Source: Caldilineaceae bacterium
GTDB lineage: Bacteria > Chloroflexota > Anaerolineae > Caldilineales > Caldilineaceae
NCBI GenBank assembly: GCA_022821545.1
Contig: JAJEDJ010000043.1
Coordinates: forward strand, 95,046 to 159,045
Length of the DNA stretch: 64,000 nucleotides
Direction: 5' to 3'
Below, piece by piece: positions 37,216 to 48,314 of this stretch. The notes below the pieces were generated by a model. The model saw only the letters and a program-made list of their open reading frames with translations. It was not told the DNA's origin and made no database searches. The translations under genes and the position numbers were made by a program. Position 1 is the first letter of the stretch. Every line of letters begins with the position of its first letter.

Positions 37216-37577
37216 GTCTCGCTTTTTCCTATTGCATTGTCAGTGCGGTGGATAGGGCGGTATTGGATGAGGCATTCTAACAACAGTCCGGCTCCTTGTC
37301 AACATCAGCATTTGAAGCAGGCATATCCCGGATCTGGCGTGATGACACCGTTAGTAGTCTTCTGGAAAACACTCATCTGCAGCGGAGAAGGGGACCATCA
37401 TCTGTGGGTCAATGCGAGCAGTCACTGGCTGAAGATTCGCAGCTCTGAAGTTGATCAGCGTGTTGGGCTGTTTCCACTGGATGAATATATCACAAGGAGA
37501 CCCTCGCGATCAAATCCTCCCTGGTCGCCGCTATTCTGCCAGAGGGGTCGAAGAGAGCGCGCTAGAAACCTGCGGCG
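37216..37577. other. Intergenic region between argH and the dipeptide ATPase genes
   Basis: Apart from the promoter listed separately, nothing is recognised. Composition is lower in GC than the genes on both sides. Confidence 0.45.
37274..37302 (-). promoter_or_regulatory. Promoter of the dipeptide ATPase pair
   Basis: TTGACA and TAGAAT on the minus strand are separated by exactly 17 nt, a near-consensus housekeeping promoter. The expected leader is about 50 nt. It gives the two ATPase genes their own transcript, apart from argH upstream. Confidence 0.7.
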
Positions 37578-38966
<1,389 letters not shown>

Positions 38967-39249
38967 AGTGTGTTTCTCCGAACGGCATCGAACGGCGCCA
39001 CTTGCACTTTACTGGCAGTCATTATTCCACAGTAGACTGTTAGGCGACACTTTCGTTACTGGCGGGCGAATGAAATTCGGCCAGGGCCAGCGCGAAACCG
39101 ACCGCCCCCGCGTGCGTTTCACCCGCCATACGAGCAGGAGAAAACCGATCATGATCGCCGCGTGGCCCATCAGGCCGGGTAGAAAGTAGCTCGTTTTGGT
39201 TATCGCGCCTTGCAATGGCGCGCACCCGATTTAGGAGTCGCCTACTCTT

Positions 39250-39265
39250 TGTGATAAGATTCACA
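39250..39265. promoter_or_regulatory. CRP/FNR-type binding site candidate
   Basis: TGTGA-TAAGAT-TCACA matches the TGTGA-N6-TCACA consensus of CRP-family regulators with both half-sites perfect. It ends 26 nt before the GTG start of the DUF1992 gene, directly followed by TATAAA. Whether it activates or blocks that promoter cannot be told. Confidence 0.45.
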
Positions 39266-39291
39266 TATAAATTAAGGACGGAGTAAAGTTT

Positions 39292-39855
39292 GTGAGCGAG
39301 CAAGACAAGCCGCGTGCAAAAGAAGAAGCGTCTTCGCCAAACGTCGAGAATGTCCCTCGCCGACGCGCCCGGCCGCGAGGCCTGAACGAATGGCAGGATC
39401 TGATTACGGAGCAGCTTGACGAGGCGGCTGCACACGGCGCCTTTGACAATCTCCCGGGCAAAGGTCGGCCTCTGCGCCTGAACAGGTTTCCCAACGAGCC
39501 GGACGATATGCGGATGGCCAATAAGCTGCTCAAGGACAACGATCTGACCCCTACCTGGATCGGCGATCGCAAGGAGCTTCTGGCGGAAATCGAACTGCTG
39601 CGAACGGAGATGAAGCGTCGATGGGAACTGACGCGCGCGAGCGCGGGGGCCGCCGGGAGTGAGCGGGAGGCGTTTGCACGGTCCTGGCGCCGCAGTATTG
39701 CCGACTGGGAAGCGCGCATTGACGAACTGAACAGACGGATCGTCAACTTGAACATCGCCCTCCCCATTTGGCGGATGGAGCTGCATCGGTTGCGGCTGGA
39801 TGAAGAGTTGAAGCGCATTGGCGCTTCGAATTGGGACGGCGAATCCCCTTTGTGA
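39292..39855 (+). CDS. DUF1992 (DnaJC28-type) domain protein
   Basis: Small protein of 187 aa. A charged N-terminus leads to the DUF1992 block: I-T-E-Q-L-D-E-A-A-A-H-G-A-F-D-N-L-P-G-K-G-R-P-L, then D-D-M-R-M-A-N-K-L-L-K-D-N-D-L-T-P-T-W-I. The C-terminal half is helical and probably coiled (E-I-E-L-L-R-T-E-M-K-R-R-W-E). Proteins of this type are linked to DnaJ-like cochaperones in eukaryotes; the bacterial role is unknown. The start is GTG with GGACGGAG ten bases upstream, below a CRP-type site. Confidence 0.85.
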   Translation: MSEQDKPRAKEEASSPNVENVPRRRARPRGLNEWQDLITEQLDEAAAHGAFDNLPGKGRPLRLNRFPNEPDDMRMANKLLKDNDLTPTWIGDRKELLAEIELLRTEMKRRWELTRASAGAAGSEREAFARSWRRSIADWEARIDELNRRIVNLNIALPIWRMELHRLRLDEELKRIGASNWDGESPL

Positions 39856-39921
39856 GTCCTCGTTTTTCCGTACCCTCCTTCTCTCGACTGTAGTTTCTGA
39901 AGGCCTAGCCCCAAGAACCTC

Positions 39922-41559
39922 TTATTCTCTTCTTACGAATCGGCCCGGAACAGCGCCGGTGTGCTCTCCTTTGCGCAGTACGCGCTGCCCGTTGACCCAG
40001 ACGTCCTGAATTCCGACAGATAGCAGATGGGAGTCGGCGAAGGTCGCGCGGTCGTTAATGGTTTGCGGATCGAAGAGGACGACATCTGCGTAACAGCCTG
40101 TGCGCAGGTGGCCCCGCTTGCGCAGGCCGAGGCGGTCCGCGACGGCGCCGGTCATTTTATGTACGGCGTCTTCGAAGGTTAGCAGGGGCCGCTCGCGCAC
40201 ATAGAGGCCCAGAATGCGAGGGTATGTGCCGTAGGCGCGTGGATGGGTCGGCCCGAGTTCGGCGGCCCAGGCCGGATCGACGCCGGCGGCGTCCGTGGCA
40301 AACTTGATCCAAGGCAGCGGTAACTGGGAACGCAGGTTCTCTTCGCTGATGGAGAGGAAGATGGTGCCGATGCGCTGGCCTTCGGAGCGCAGGAGGTCGA
40401 TTGTGCAGTCTAGCCAGTCCTGGCCCCTCTCGGCGGCGATCTGTGCGAGGTTCATGCCAACGTAGGGCCGGTTTTCCTCTTTGTGGAAACCGACAGGCAG
40501 CACGCCTGCGGCGCCTCCGCGCGTCGACGGTTGGCAGTTGCTGCCCGGATCTTCCAGCAACTCCCTCCTGATGCGCGCCCGTACAGCCGGATCCTCCAGG
40601 TTCTCAAAGAATTGCCCATCGGCCGCGGTCCACGTCGGCAGCAGCGAAGAAAGGCCGGTGCCGGAAGCGGCGTAGGGATACATATCGGCGGTGACGTCGA
40701 GGCCCTGGGCGCGGGCCTCTTCAATACGGACGATCGCGGAAGGCATCTTATGCCAGTTGGCGGCGCCAGAGGCCTTGAGGTGATAGATCTCGACCGGCAG
40801 GTCGGCGCGGCGGCCGATGGTCAGGGCCTCTTCCAGCCCTTCGAAAAGCTGCGCCCCTTCCGAACGCATGTGGGTTATGTAGAGGCCATTGTAACGGCTG
40901 ACGACTTTGCAGATTTCGATCAGCTCTTCGGTGTCGGTGTAGGAGTCCGGGGGGTAGATCAGGGCATAGGACACACCGAAGGCGCCATCTTCCATGGCCT
41001 CCGCCATAGTGCGCCGCATGAGATGGAGTTCGTCGGAGGAGGGCCGGCCCATCTCCATGCCCTTGCCGACGTTGCGCAGGGTGCCGCCGCCGAGGAAGGA
41101 GCCGATGTTGGGTGAAACGCCGGCATCTTCAACGGCCTGCAGCCAGTCGCCGAAACGTGTCCAGCCGCGGATTCTCTGGCGCCACTCGTCGCTGATCGGC
41201 ATGGGCAGGATCGAGTTGGCCATGGGATCGGTGTGGCGACCGGCGACGGGCGCGGGCGTCCAGGCTTCGCCCATGATCTCGGTGGTCACGCCTTGCGTGA
41301 TCTTGGAAAGGCTGAGGCCGTCGATCATGAGCGAGAGGATCGAGTGGCTCTGGATATCGATGAAACCCGGGCAGGCGACAAGGCCGGAAGCGTCGACCAC
41401 GTCGGCGCAGTTGGCGGCGGGGATGGCGCCGGGCGGGGCGATGGCTTCGATGCGGTCGCCGGTGAGGAGCAGGTCGCCGTGCTGCCAGGGGTTGCCGGAG
41501 CCGTCGATGATGCGGGCGTTACGGATCAGGGTTGACGAATCAGGCATGGATGCGTTCAC
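39922..41559 (-). CDS. N-acyl-D-amino-acid deacylase family amidohydrolase
   Basis: Amidohydrolase of 545 aa resembling D-aminoacylases, which release D-amino acids from N-acyl forms. Order of blocks: F-I-D-I-Q-S-H-S (68-73), T-T-E-I-M-G-E (92-98), Y-I-T-H-M-R-S-E-G (His230), E-I-Y-H-L-K-A-S-G (His260), K-F-A-T-D-A-A-G, and the closing G-x-x-A-D-V-V-L-F-D-P. The first His of the usual H-x-H is Gln70, and a Glu-containing loop replaces the N-C-G metal-bridging Cys of classic D-aminoacylases. I recall this Q-x-H form as a subfamily, so it is probably active on another substrate. Its ATG overlaps the preceding stop (ATGA); it is the last gene of the sugar-importer operon. Confidence 0.8.
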   Translation of the reverse strand: MNASMPDSSTLIRNARIIDGSGNPWQHGDLLLTGDRIEAIAPPGAIPAANCADVVDASGLVACPGFIDIQSHSILSLMIDGLSLSKITQGVTTEIMGEAWTPAPVAGRHTDPMANSILPMPISDEWRQRIRGWTRFGDWLQAVEDAGVSPNIGSFLGGGTLRNVGKGMEMGRPSSDELHLMRRTMAEAMEDGAFGVSYALIYPPDSYTDTEELIEICKVVSRYNGLYITHMRSEGAQLFEGLEEALTIGRRADLPVEIYHLKASGAANWHKMPSAIVRIEEARAQGLDVTADMYPYAASGTGLSSLLPTWTAADGQFFENLEDPAVRARIRRELLEDPGSNCQPSTRGGAAGVLPVGFHKEENRPYVGMNLAQIAAERGQDWLDCTIDLLRSEGQRIGTIFLSISEENLRSQLPLPWIKFATDAAGVDPAWAAELGPTHPRAYGTYPRILGLYVRERPLLTFEDAVHKMTGAVADRLGLRKRGHLRTGCYADVVLFDPQTINDRATFADSHLLSVGIQDVWVNGQRVLRKGEHTGAVPGRFVRRE

Positions 41560-42455
41560 GCGTCAGAGAATGTGTCGTACAGGAGCCGGCCGATGCGTCC
41601 GAAGGCCGTGTCGATTGCGATGGGCTGCTCGCTGCGGGCGATGGGGTCGTCGGAGACGGCTTCATCGTCCCAGCGGGAAAAGACGGTAACGGCGACGTGG
41701 GCATTTTCACTGGCGTAGATGATGCCGCTGTCGTTGCGGATGCCGGGAAGCGTGCCGGTTTTGTGGGCGCATGGCGTGCCGGGCGGCAGGTAGCGCGGCA
41801 GGCGGTCGTTGAGCTGCTGCTTGATCAGGATCGCGAGCATAGCGTCGCAAGCGGCGCGGCTGACTGTCTCTCCGCGCCAGATGCGGGCCAGGAGCTCGGT
41901 GAGGGCGGCGGGCGTGCCTGTGTCGTTGTCGGGGCCGAGGCTGTAGGAGATACCCTCCCGGTTGCGCGGCCCGGCGGCGAGGGCGAGCATGTCCTGGGTG
42001 GGATCGGAAGAGGGGAGGAGGTCGTCGAACAGCTCGCGAATGGTCAGCGGCACGTGGATGTCGGTGAGGCCCAGATCGTGCATGGTACGGGTGACGCTGC
42101 CCTCGCCCAGACGGTGCATGACCATGTCGGTGGCGGTGTTGTCGCTGATAATGATCATGAGCGTTAACAGATCTTGGACGGTGGGCGAAAGGCCGTCGTC
42201 GAAGAAGACGAGGATGCCGCTGGGCAGGTTCTTTTCTGCAGTGGTCAGCTGCCAGCGGTCGTCGAGCGCGAAGATGCCCGCTTCGATCTGCCGGAAGGCT
42301 TCGACGAGGACGGGGATTTTGAGGACGCTGCAGAGCGGGTAGACGCGCTCGGCGTCGACGTCGACGCGCTGCCCGGACTCGAGGTGGAGGGCGGAGACGG
42401 CCATTTCGGCGCCGCTGTTTGCAGTGATATTGCGGATGTCGGATTCGAGAGACAT
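41556..42455 (-). CDS. Class A beta-lactamase-fold serine hydrolase, no signal peptide
   Basis: The 299-aa protein has the three marks of the penicillin-recognising fold: S-V-L-K at 43-46 (nucleophile Ser43), S-D-N at 104-106 and K-T-G at 232-234. The omega-loop Glu of true class A beta-lactamases cannot be placed with confidence; R-E at 140-141 is the nearest candidate. There is no signal peptide from ATG 42455 (M-S-L-E-S-D-I-R-N-I), so the enzyme should be cytoplasmic, unlike resistance enzymes. Position between a sugar-phosphate isomerase and a D-amino-acid deacylase suggests amide or ester hydrolysis of an imported compound rather than drug resistance (inference). The frame is open to 42752, but that part overlaps the isomerase gene. 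Confidence 0.78.
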   Translation of the reverse strand: MSLESDIRNITANSGAEMAVSALHLESGQRVDVDAERVYPLCSVLKIPVLVEAFRQIEAGIFALDDRWQLTTAEKNLPSGILVFFDDGLSPTVQDLLTLMIIISDNTATDMVMHRLGEGSVTRTMHDLGLTDIHVPLTIRELFDDLLPSSDPTQDMLALAAGPRNREGISYSLGPDNDTGTPAALTELLARIWRGETVSRAACDAMLAILIKQQLNDRLPRYLPPGTPCAHKTGTLPGIRNDSGIIYASENAHVAVTVFSRWDDEAVSDDPIARSEQPIAIDTAFGRIGRLLYDTFSDA

Positions 42456-42489
42456 GGACAGATCCCGGGTGTTCGGCTGGTCGGTGCGG

Positions 42490-43407
42490 TCAGGGCATGA
42501 AGTTCTTGAGATAGCGTCCGCTCTGGATGAGGGAGGCTTTGCGGCTTTCGAGTGAATCTTCGTAGGCGCGGTCCTCGACCTCGATGCAAACGGGTCCGGC
42601 ATAGCCCACGTCGCTGAGGACGGAGAAGAACTGGCCCCAATCGATGTCGCCCAGGCCGGGCAGTTTGGGCACGTGAAACTCGAGCGGGGTCGCCATGATG
42701 CCGACGTCGTCGAGACGGTGCTTTTCGAGGCGCACGTCCTTGGCGTGGACATGGAAGAGCTTGTCGGTGAAGTCCCGGATCGGCTTGAGGTAGTCCATGT
42801 GCTGCCAGATCATGTGGGAGGGGTCGTAGTTGAGGCCGAAGTTGTCGCTGGGGATGTCTGCAAACATACGGCGCCAAATGGCGGGCGTGTGGGCCAGATT
42901 TTTGCCGCCGGGCCATTCGTCGTCGGTAAAGGCCATGGGGCAGTTTTCGATGCCGATCTTGACGTTGTGGTCTTCGGCAAAGCGGATCAGGGGCGTCCAG
43001 ACTTCAAGGAAGCGGGGCCAGTTGTCTTCGACGGATTTGGTCCAGTCGCGGCCGACAAAGGAGTTCATGATGCCGATGCCCAGGAGTGCGGAGGCCTCGA
43101 TGACGCGTCTTATGTGGTCGATGGCGACCTGGGCTTCGTCCTGGTCCGGGGTCAGGGGATTGGGGTAGTAGCCGAGTCCGCTGATCGTGATGCCGGCGGA
43201 GGCGGCGAGCTCGTTGACGCGGGCGGCGTCTGCTGCTGTGAAGCCGACAACGTCGATGTGGGTTACACCGGCATAGCGGCGTTCGGCTTTGCCGGCGGGC
43301 CAGCACATGAGCTCGACAGTACTGAATCCGTTGGCGGCGGTGAATTGAATGACCTCTTCCAGAGAGAGGTCGGGGAGAATGGCGCTGGCGTAGCCTAGTT
43401 GCATCAT
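42490..43407 (-). CDS. Sugar phosphate isomerase/epimerase (xylose isomerase-like TIM barrel)
   Basis: AP-endonuclease-2-like TIM barrel of 305 aa. Metal-ligand blocks are visible: [21 protein letters not shown] and the late V-C-I-E-V-E-D, giving the Glu-Asp-His-Glu set of this family. [10 protein letters not shown] near residue 36 and L-G-Y-Y-P-N-P-L near residue 78 are family features. It follows an oxidoreductase of the Gfo/Idh/MocA family; such pairs commonly oxidise and isomerise inositols or unusual sugars. AGGAG lies 12 nt before the first of two tandem ATG codons. Confidence 0.85.
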   Translation of the reverse strand: MMQLGYASAILPDLSLEEVIQFTAANGFSTVELMCWPAGKAERRYAGVTHIDVVGFTAADAARVNELAASAGITISGLGYYPNPLTPDQDEAQVAIDHIRRVIEASALLGIGIMNSFVGRDWTKSVEDNWPRFLEVWTPLIRFAEDHNVKIGIENCPMAFTDDEWPGGKNLAHTPAIWRRMFADIPSDNFGLNYDPSHMIWQHMDYLKPIRDFTDKLFHVHAKDVRLEKHRLDDVGIMATPLEFHVPKLPGLGDIDWGQFFSVLSDVGYAGPVCIEVEDRAYEDSLESRKASLIQSGRYLKNFMP

Positions 43408-43514
43408 TTGAGTAGTTGCTCCTTTCTGGTCTTTCTTTGTATGGGACTACCTCCACTCACGGTGCTGTCAGTGCTATCGGCCGACAACAGGCTTGCAAGT
43501 GGTTAAACGACGCA

Positions 43515-44681
43515 TCACTCCCTTAAGTCTTCCTCCCCAATCTCAATCCAAGCCCCCACTCCAAAACTCTCAAGAACAGCCTCGCAGAGAACAATCTCCT
43601 TATGCCCGTCGGCAAAGGTAGGGAAGGGCTCGGGGACGTTGAAGTCTCCGGCGGCGATGTAGTCGTAGAAGGACTTGAAGGAGTGTTTGAAAGAGTCGTC
43701 GTAGCCCTCGTTGTGGCCGCCTGGGTAGCCGATGTGGGCCAGGGCGGCTTCGGAGACGAGGCCCGGGTCGCGAAGCAGCATCTGATTGGCCTGGTTGCGG
43801 TGGCCGATCCAGAGCTCGTTTGGCTGTTCGCTGTTCCAGGCGACTGAGGCTTCGCTGCCGGCAATCTCGTAGCGGAGACAGTTTTTGCGGCCTGCCGTCA
43901 CCTGCGAAACCCAGAGCGAGCCGTGCGCGCCGTTGGAGAAGCGCAAAAGCGCCGCGCCGCTGTCTTCGGTCTCGATGTCGATCGACTCGGTAGCGTCGGG
44001 CGCCTGCACCTTGGCCGAAAAGGTCTCGACTTCACCGAGAGGGCGCTGGCGTGTCGTGTGGACGGTCTTGAGGTCGGCCTGCACGGCGGTTACGGAGAGG
44101 CCGGTGATAAACTGGACGAGGTCGAGCCAGTGTGTTCCGATGTCGGCGACGGCGCGCAGTTTGCCGCCTTCGCCGCTGAGGACGCGCCAGTTGTAGTCGG
44201 TGGGATAGAGCAGCCAGTCCTGCACGTAGCTGCCGGTGATGGAGTGGATACGGCCCAGCGCGCCGCTCTGGATCATGGAGCGGACTTCCCAGTTGAGCGG
44301 GTAGAAGCGCATATTGTAGTTGACGCCGGCGGCGAGCCCGCTTTCACCCGCCAGTTTTACGAGCGCGCCGGATTCGGCTGAGGTCATCGCGAGCGGCTTT
44401 TCGCAGTGGACGTGTTTACCGGCCTGTAGAGTCTGACTTGCTTGCTCGAAGTGGTGGCGGTTGGGGGAGGTGATGTGTACAGCTTCGATCTCGCCGTCGG
44501 CAAGCAGCTCGGCAAGGTCGCCGTATGCTTTGGGGATGCCGAGGTCGGCGGCGGCGCGGCGGGATTTCTCGGCGGAGGAGCCCAGGATTCCGGCCACGTT
44601 GATACCCAGGCGGCGCAGGCCCTCGGTATGGGCGGGGCCCATGAAGCCGGTTCCGACGATGGCTACGTTGGAGACGCTCAT
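43515..44681 (-). CDS. Gfo/Idh/MocA-family oxidoreductase
   Basis: NAD(P)-dependent sugar or inositol dehydrogenase of 388 aa. N-terminal [11 protein letters not shown] is the Rossmann motif. The catalytic-lysine segment [10 protein letters not shown] is intact, and the downstream catalytic His lies in I-G-T-H-W-L-D-L-V. The C-terminal sheet domain contains G-S-L-W-V-S-Q and N-E-G-Y-D-D-S-F-K, fitting the subgroup that acts on ring polyols or their derivatives. It follows the two RbsC-like permeases by 62 nt, so the substrate is probably what that importer brings in. Confidence 0.88.
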   Translation of the reverse strand: MSVSNVAIVGTGFMGPAHTEGLRRLGINVAGILGSSAEKSRRAAADLGIPKAYGDLAELLADGEIEAVHITSPNRHHFEQASQTLQAGKHVHCEKPLAMTSAESGALVKLAGESGLAAGVNYNMRFYPLNWEVRSMIQSGALGRIHSITGSYVQDWLLYPTDYNWRVLSGEGGKLRAVADIGTHWLDLVQFITGLSVTAVQADLKTVHTTRQRPLGEVETFSAKVQAPDATESIDIETEDSGAALLRFSNGAHGSLWVSQVTAGRKNCLRYEIAGSEASVAWNSEQPNELWIGHRNQANQMLLRDPGLVSEAALAHIGYPGGHNEGYDDSFKHSFKSFYDYIAAGDFNVPEPFPTFADGHKEIVLCEAVLESFGVGAWIEIGEEDLRE

Positions 44682-44743
44682 TCTTTCACCTCATGGCACT
44701 GATTCGACAGCAGGATTCAGTTGCAGGCTGCCGATCCCTGCAT

Positions 44744-45742
44744 TCACGCCCGGCGAGTCAGACCGGCGTAGCCCCATGCCAGCGCCAGCACGATCGTGCC
44801 GTAAACGACCTGCTGAATGGCTTGGCCGACGTTGAGAAACGTAAGCATCGAGTTCAGGACGCTGAGAATCAGCGCGCCGAGAATCGTGCCGGTGTAGCCG
44901 CCGACGCCGCCGAAGATCGAGGTGCCGCCGATTACGGCCGCGGCGACGGACGGCAGGAGGAAGGCGTTGGCAAGCTGAAGATCGACGGCGCCGGTGCGGC
45001 CGCCGAGAAGGATACCGCTGATGGAGCCGAGGACACCGGCAACGATGTAGGCGGTGATGCGAACCTGCCAGACGCGCACGCCGGCGAGGCGTACGGCAAC
45101 CTCGTTATCGCCAATTGCATAGAGAAGCCGTCCCCAGCCTGTACGCCTGAGCAGCCAGATCAGTCCCCCGGCGATCAGGACCCAGACAACCACACTATAG
45201 GGGATGCGATTCCCCAGGAAGGAGCCGCCCCCAATCAGTTTGATAAAGGGGCCCATCTGCGTTGAACCCTGCAGGATCGTCTGTGCCCAGGCGGTAAAGA
45301 GGCCGAGCAGGATGCCGGACATGGCCAGGGTCATAATGAGGGGATTGACGCGAAATATGGCGACGCCGACACCGTTTGCGCTCCCGACCGCGAGGCCCAC
45401 CACAATACCCAAGAAGATTGCGATGAGGGCGCCCTCGGGAGACTGGTTGGCAGCCACGTAAGCGGAGCCGGTGGCGACCATCGTCACCGACAGGTCAATG
45501 CCGCCGGTGAGCATGAGGATGGTCTGGGCGCCGGCGAGGATACCGAGAGGCGCAGCTTGCAGAAGGGTATTGCGGGCGCCGCTGACGGAAAGGTAGTTCG
45601 GTTCGATGAAACCGGTTACAAGGACGAGGACGGCGAGAATGCCGGTCAGAGCCAGCGTGGGATGCTCGGAGATATGCTCGGCAGCGCGGGCGGCAAGGCC
45701 GGTTGGGGCGCCGGGCTGTGCTGGCAGTGGGGTCTGGCTCAT
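44744..45742 (-). CDS. CUT2 sugar ABC transporter permease (RbsC-like)
   Basis: Membrane subunit of 332 aa with about nine hydrophobic segments. The family blocks I-D-L-S-V-T-M-V-A (after G-G), [14 protein letters not shown] and [16 protein letters not shown] are present. Its start overlaps the stop of the other permease by 4 nt; the two should form a heterodimeric channel. Confidence 0.9.
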   Translation of the reverse strand: MSQTPLPAQPGAPTGLAARAAEHISEHPTLALTGILAVLVLVTGFIEPNYLSVSGARNTLLQAAPLGILAGAQTILMLTGGIDLSVTMVATGSAYVAANQSPEGALIAIFLGIVVGLAVGSANGVGVAIFRVNPLIMTLAMSGILLGLFTAWAQTILQGSTQMGPFIKLIGGGSFLGNRIPYSVVVWVLIAGGLIWLLRRTGWGRLLYAIGDNEVAVRLAGVRVWQVRITAYIVAGVLGSISGILLGGRTGAVDLQLANAFLLPSVAAAVIGGTSIFGGVGGYTGTILGALILSVLNSMLTFLNVGQAIQQVVYGTIVLALAWGYAGLTRRA

Positions 45743-46743
45743 GCGGACCTCTCCCGCAGGAGCGTGACAAGGCCGCCGACCACCATCACACCGGCGATCA
45801 GCAGGCCCTGGATGATCTGGGCGTTGTTTGGGTCGATGCCCATTGCGCTCAGAATGGGATTGAGCATGATGAGAATTACGCCGGCGGCGACCGCGCCCAG
45901 GACGAGGCCGGTGCCGCCGACGAGGGCAACGCCGCCGAGAACGACGGCGGCCACGCTATTCAAAGTTGCATTTGCGCCGACGCTGAAGCGGGGATCGCCG
46001 GTGCCGGTGAGGGCGACGGTGGCAAGGCCGGCGAGAGCGGCCATTGCGCCGCCGATGGCGTAAGAGGACACCTTGGCGCGGCGCACGTCGAGACCGGCGA
46101 GGCGGGCGGCGACGCTGTCGCTGCCGATTGCGTAGATTGAGAGCCCGATCCGGGTATGCCTGGAGAGGAGGAATACCAGAATTGCGGGAACCATCATCAT
46201 CAGGATGGGCATGACGTAGGTGCCGCCGATCCCGGACTGGGCGCCGGTGAAAAGCCAGCGGAATTCGGGGGCCGTGCCGCCGCCGGGGGAAGGGAGAATC
46301 CAGAGAGCGAATCCCGACCAGATGTAGCCGGTGGCCAGTGTCACGACGATGTCGGGCACGCCGGATACGCTGATAATGTAGCCTACGAGAGCGTTGAGGA
46401 TGCCGAGGCCGGCGATCAGAATAATGGCGATAAAGAGCACCATCGCAAACGGTTGGTCATCCATGAAACGGGCCGCGAGCGCGTTGGTAAGCAGAAGCAG
46501 GGCGCCGAGCGAGAGATCGATGCCGCCGGCGATGACGATGATGGCCTGTCCGATCGCCAGATAAACAAGGGGCAGGCTGTTCTTGCTGATCGAAGTGATT
46601 TGGAACTGGCCGAAGACCGGGATCAGGGTGGCATACCATATGAGCAGCGCGCTTAGAAGCAGCCACACGCCCAATGACCAGCTATTGCGCGCCAACCCCG
46701 CGCGCCAAACGGCAACGCCCGCAGACCGTACCGTCGTCATCAT
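45739..46743 (-). CDS. CUT2 sugar ABC transporter permease (RbsC-like)
   Basis: Second membrane subunit, 334 aa, with the same blocks (G-G-I-D-L-S-L-G-A-L, A-I-G-S-D-S-V-A-A-R-L-A-G-L, V-V-L-G-G-V-A-L-V-G-G-T-G). It overlaps the ATPase gene by 4 nt upstream and the sister permease by 4 nt downstream, so the three genes are translationally coupled. Confidence 0.9.
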   Translation of the reverse strand: MMTTVRSAGVAVWRAGLARNSWSLGVWLLLSALLIWYATLIPVFGQFQITSISKNSLPLVYLAIGQAIIVIAGGIDLSLGALLLLTNALAARFMDDQPFAMVLFIAIILIAGLGILNALVGYIISVSGVPDIVVTLATGYIWSGFALWILPSPGGGTAPEFRWLFTGAQSGIGGTYVMPILMMMVPAILVFLLSRHTRIGLSIYAIGSDSVAARLAGLDVRRAKVSSYAIGGAMAALAGLATVALTGTGDPRFSVGANATLNSVAAVVLGGVALVGGTGLVLGAVAAGVILIMLNPILSAMGIDPNNAQIIQGLLIAGVMVVGGLVTLLRERSA

Positions 46744-48284
46744 GCAAGGACCTCCAATCCATGGGCGGCGGTGAGAAGGGAAGACTCGGTTGCGTGCGCG
46801 GCGTCTTGTTCGTCGACGATGCGTCCGTCGTGCATGATCAGGACACGGTCGCAGACGAGCTGGATTTCGGCGAGCTCGCTGGTATAAAGCAGTATCGCCG
46901 CGCCGCTGGCCGCTAACTCACGCAGGAGCGCGTAGATCTCACGCTTGGTCTGAACATCGATGCCGCGCGTCGGATCGAAGCAGAGGAGCGTCCGGAAGCC
47001 GGCGACGAGCCAGCGGCCGATTGCTACTTTCTGCTGGTTCCCGCCGGAAAGGCGCCGCACCTGGGACGCGGCCCTGGTATCGATGGAGAGGCGGTCGATG
47101 GCATTCATGACGCGCTGGCGCTCGTCGGTGGGGATGCGCAGCCACTGGCGGATGCGGCTGAAGAGGGGGACGACGAGGTTCTGGCGTACGGGTAGATTTG
47201 GCAGCAGAGTCAGCAGGCGGTCACCGGGAATGAGGACGACGCCGTCGCCCACGGCATCGTAGGGCGCAGTCCAGCGCCGCTGACTGCCGCCGACCAGAAT
47301 GTCGCCGGAACTCGGGCGGCGGTCGCCTGACAGCAGGGAGAAAAGTCGCTCCTGGCCCTGGCCCTCCAGCGCGACAAGGCCGAGAATCTCTCCCCGGCGC
47401 AATTCGAAAGAGATATCGCGCACGACCTCGCCGGAACTGAGCCCCTGGGCGGCGAAGGAGACTTCCTGTACAGAGGAAGGGGATTCCTGTTGTCGCTGAG
47501 GGTGGGAGCCGGGCGCTTCAATGGCCGCGGAATCGCTGACCTCTGCGCCGAGCATGGCTTCGACCAACTCGTGCTCGTCCACGTCTTGCATAGTACCGGT
47601 CGCCGAGCCGTTTGCCGCGGCCGTGTCTGAGTTGGGCTCGAATAGGGCGACATTGCGGCCATCGCGCAGGATGGTGGCGCGGTCACAGATGCGCCTTACC
47701 TCGGCGAGACGGTGGGTAATGAGCACGGCGGCACGGCCCTGTTCGCGCCACTGGCCCAGGAGGGAGAAGACGCGTTCGGCCTGGTCGGCGGTAAGGGCGG
47801 CGGTGATCTCGTCCAGCAGCAGGACCTGCGGGTCGCGGGCGAGGGCGCGGGCCAAGTCGACCATTCGCAATGTTTCGAGAGGCAGTTCTCGAACGAGCGA
47901 GTCAGTGTCAAGGTCTTCGAGATCGAACCAGGAGAGCCAGTGGGTAAAGGCGGATTCCTCGATTTCGCTGAGCCGGAGATTTTGCCTGACGGTGAGATCG
48001 GGGATCAGAGCGGGGTCCTGGAAGACGGTGGCGATGCCGACGGCGATGGCATCGACGGGGGCATGGATGCGCATGGGGCGGCCATCAACATGCAGATCGC
48101 CTGCGTCGGCGGGATGGACGCCGGCCAGGATCTTGACGAGTGTGCTCTTGCCGGCCCCGTTTGCGCCAAGCAGCGCATGGACCTCGCCGCGGCGAACTGA
48201 AAAATCAACCTCCCGCAGCGCCGCGACGGGTCCATACGATTTTGCTACTTTGACGGTCGCAAGCAGTGGCTGCGACTCGCTCAT
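46740..48284 (-). CDS. CUT2 sugar ABC transporter ATPase, tandem domains (RbsA-like)
   Basis: Double ATPase of 514 aa. The first domain is complete: G-A-N-G-A-G-K-S-T Walker A, V-R-E-L-P-L-E-T-L-R signature region, L-L-L-D-E-I-T-A-A-L Walker B, T-H-R-L-A switch. The second domain has A-L-E-G-Q-G-Q-E-R in place of Walker A, as usual for RbsA-type proteins, but keeps L-S-G-G-N-Q-Q-K-V-A-I-G-R-W and D-P-T-R-G-I-D-V. A Ser/Gly/Ala- and Glu-rich insertion (about residues 215-260) links the two. The start lies 30 nt after the binding-protein stop. Confidence 0.9.
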   Translation of the reverse strand: MSESQPLLATVKVAKSYGPVAALREVDFSVRRGEVHALLGANGAGKSTLVKILAGVHPADAGDLHVDGRPMRIHAPVDAIAVGIATVFQDPALIPDLTVRQNLRLSEIEESAFTHWLSWFDLEDLDTDSLVRELPLETLRMVDLARALARDPQVLLLDEITAALTADQAERVFSLLGQWREQGRAAVLITHRLAEVRRICDRATILRDGRNVALFEPNSDTAAANGSATGTMQDVDEHELVEAMLGAEVSDSAAIEAPGSHPQRQQESPSSVQEVSFAAQGLSSGEVVRDISFELRRGEILGLVALEGQGQERLFSLLSGDRRPSSGDILVGGSQRRWTAPYDAVGDGVVLIPGDRLLTLLPNLPVRQNLVVPLFSRIRQWLRIPTDERQRVMNAIDRLSIDTRAASQVRRLSGGNQQKVAIGRWLVAGFRTLLCFDPTRGIDVQTKREIYALLRELAASGAAILLYTSELAEIQLVCDRVLIMHDGRIVDEQDAAHATESSLLTAAHGLEVLA

Positions 48285-48314
48285 AGCGACCTTATTTCAA
48301 CAGCGGGGGGCAGA

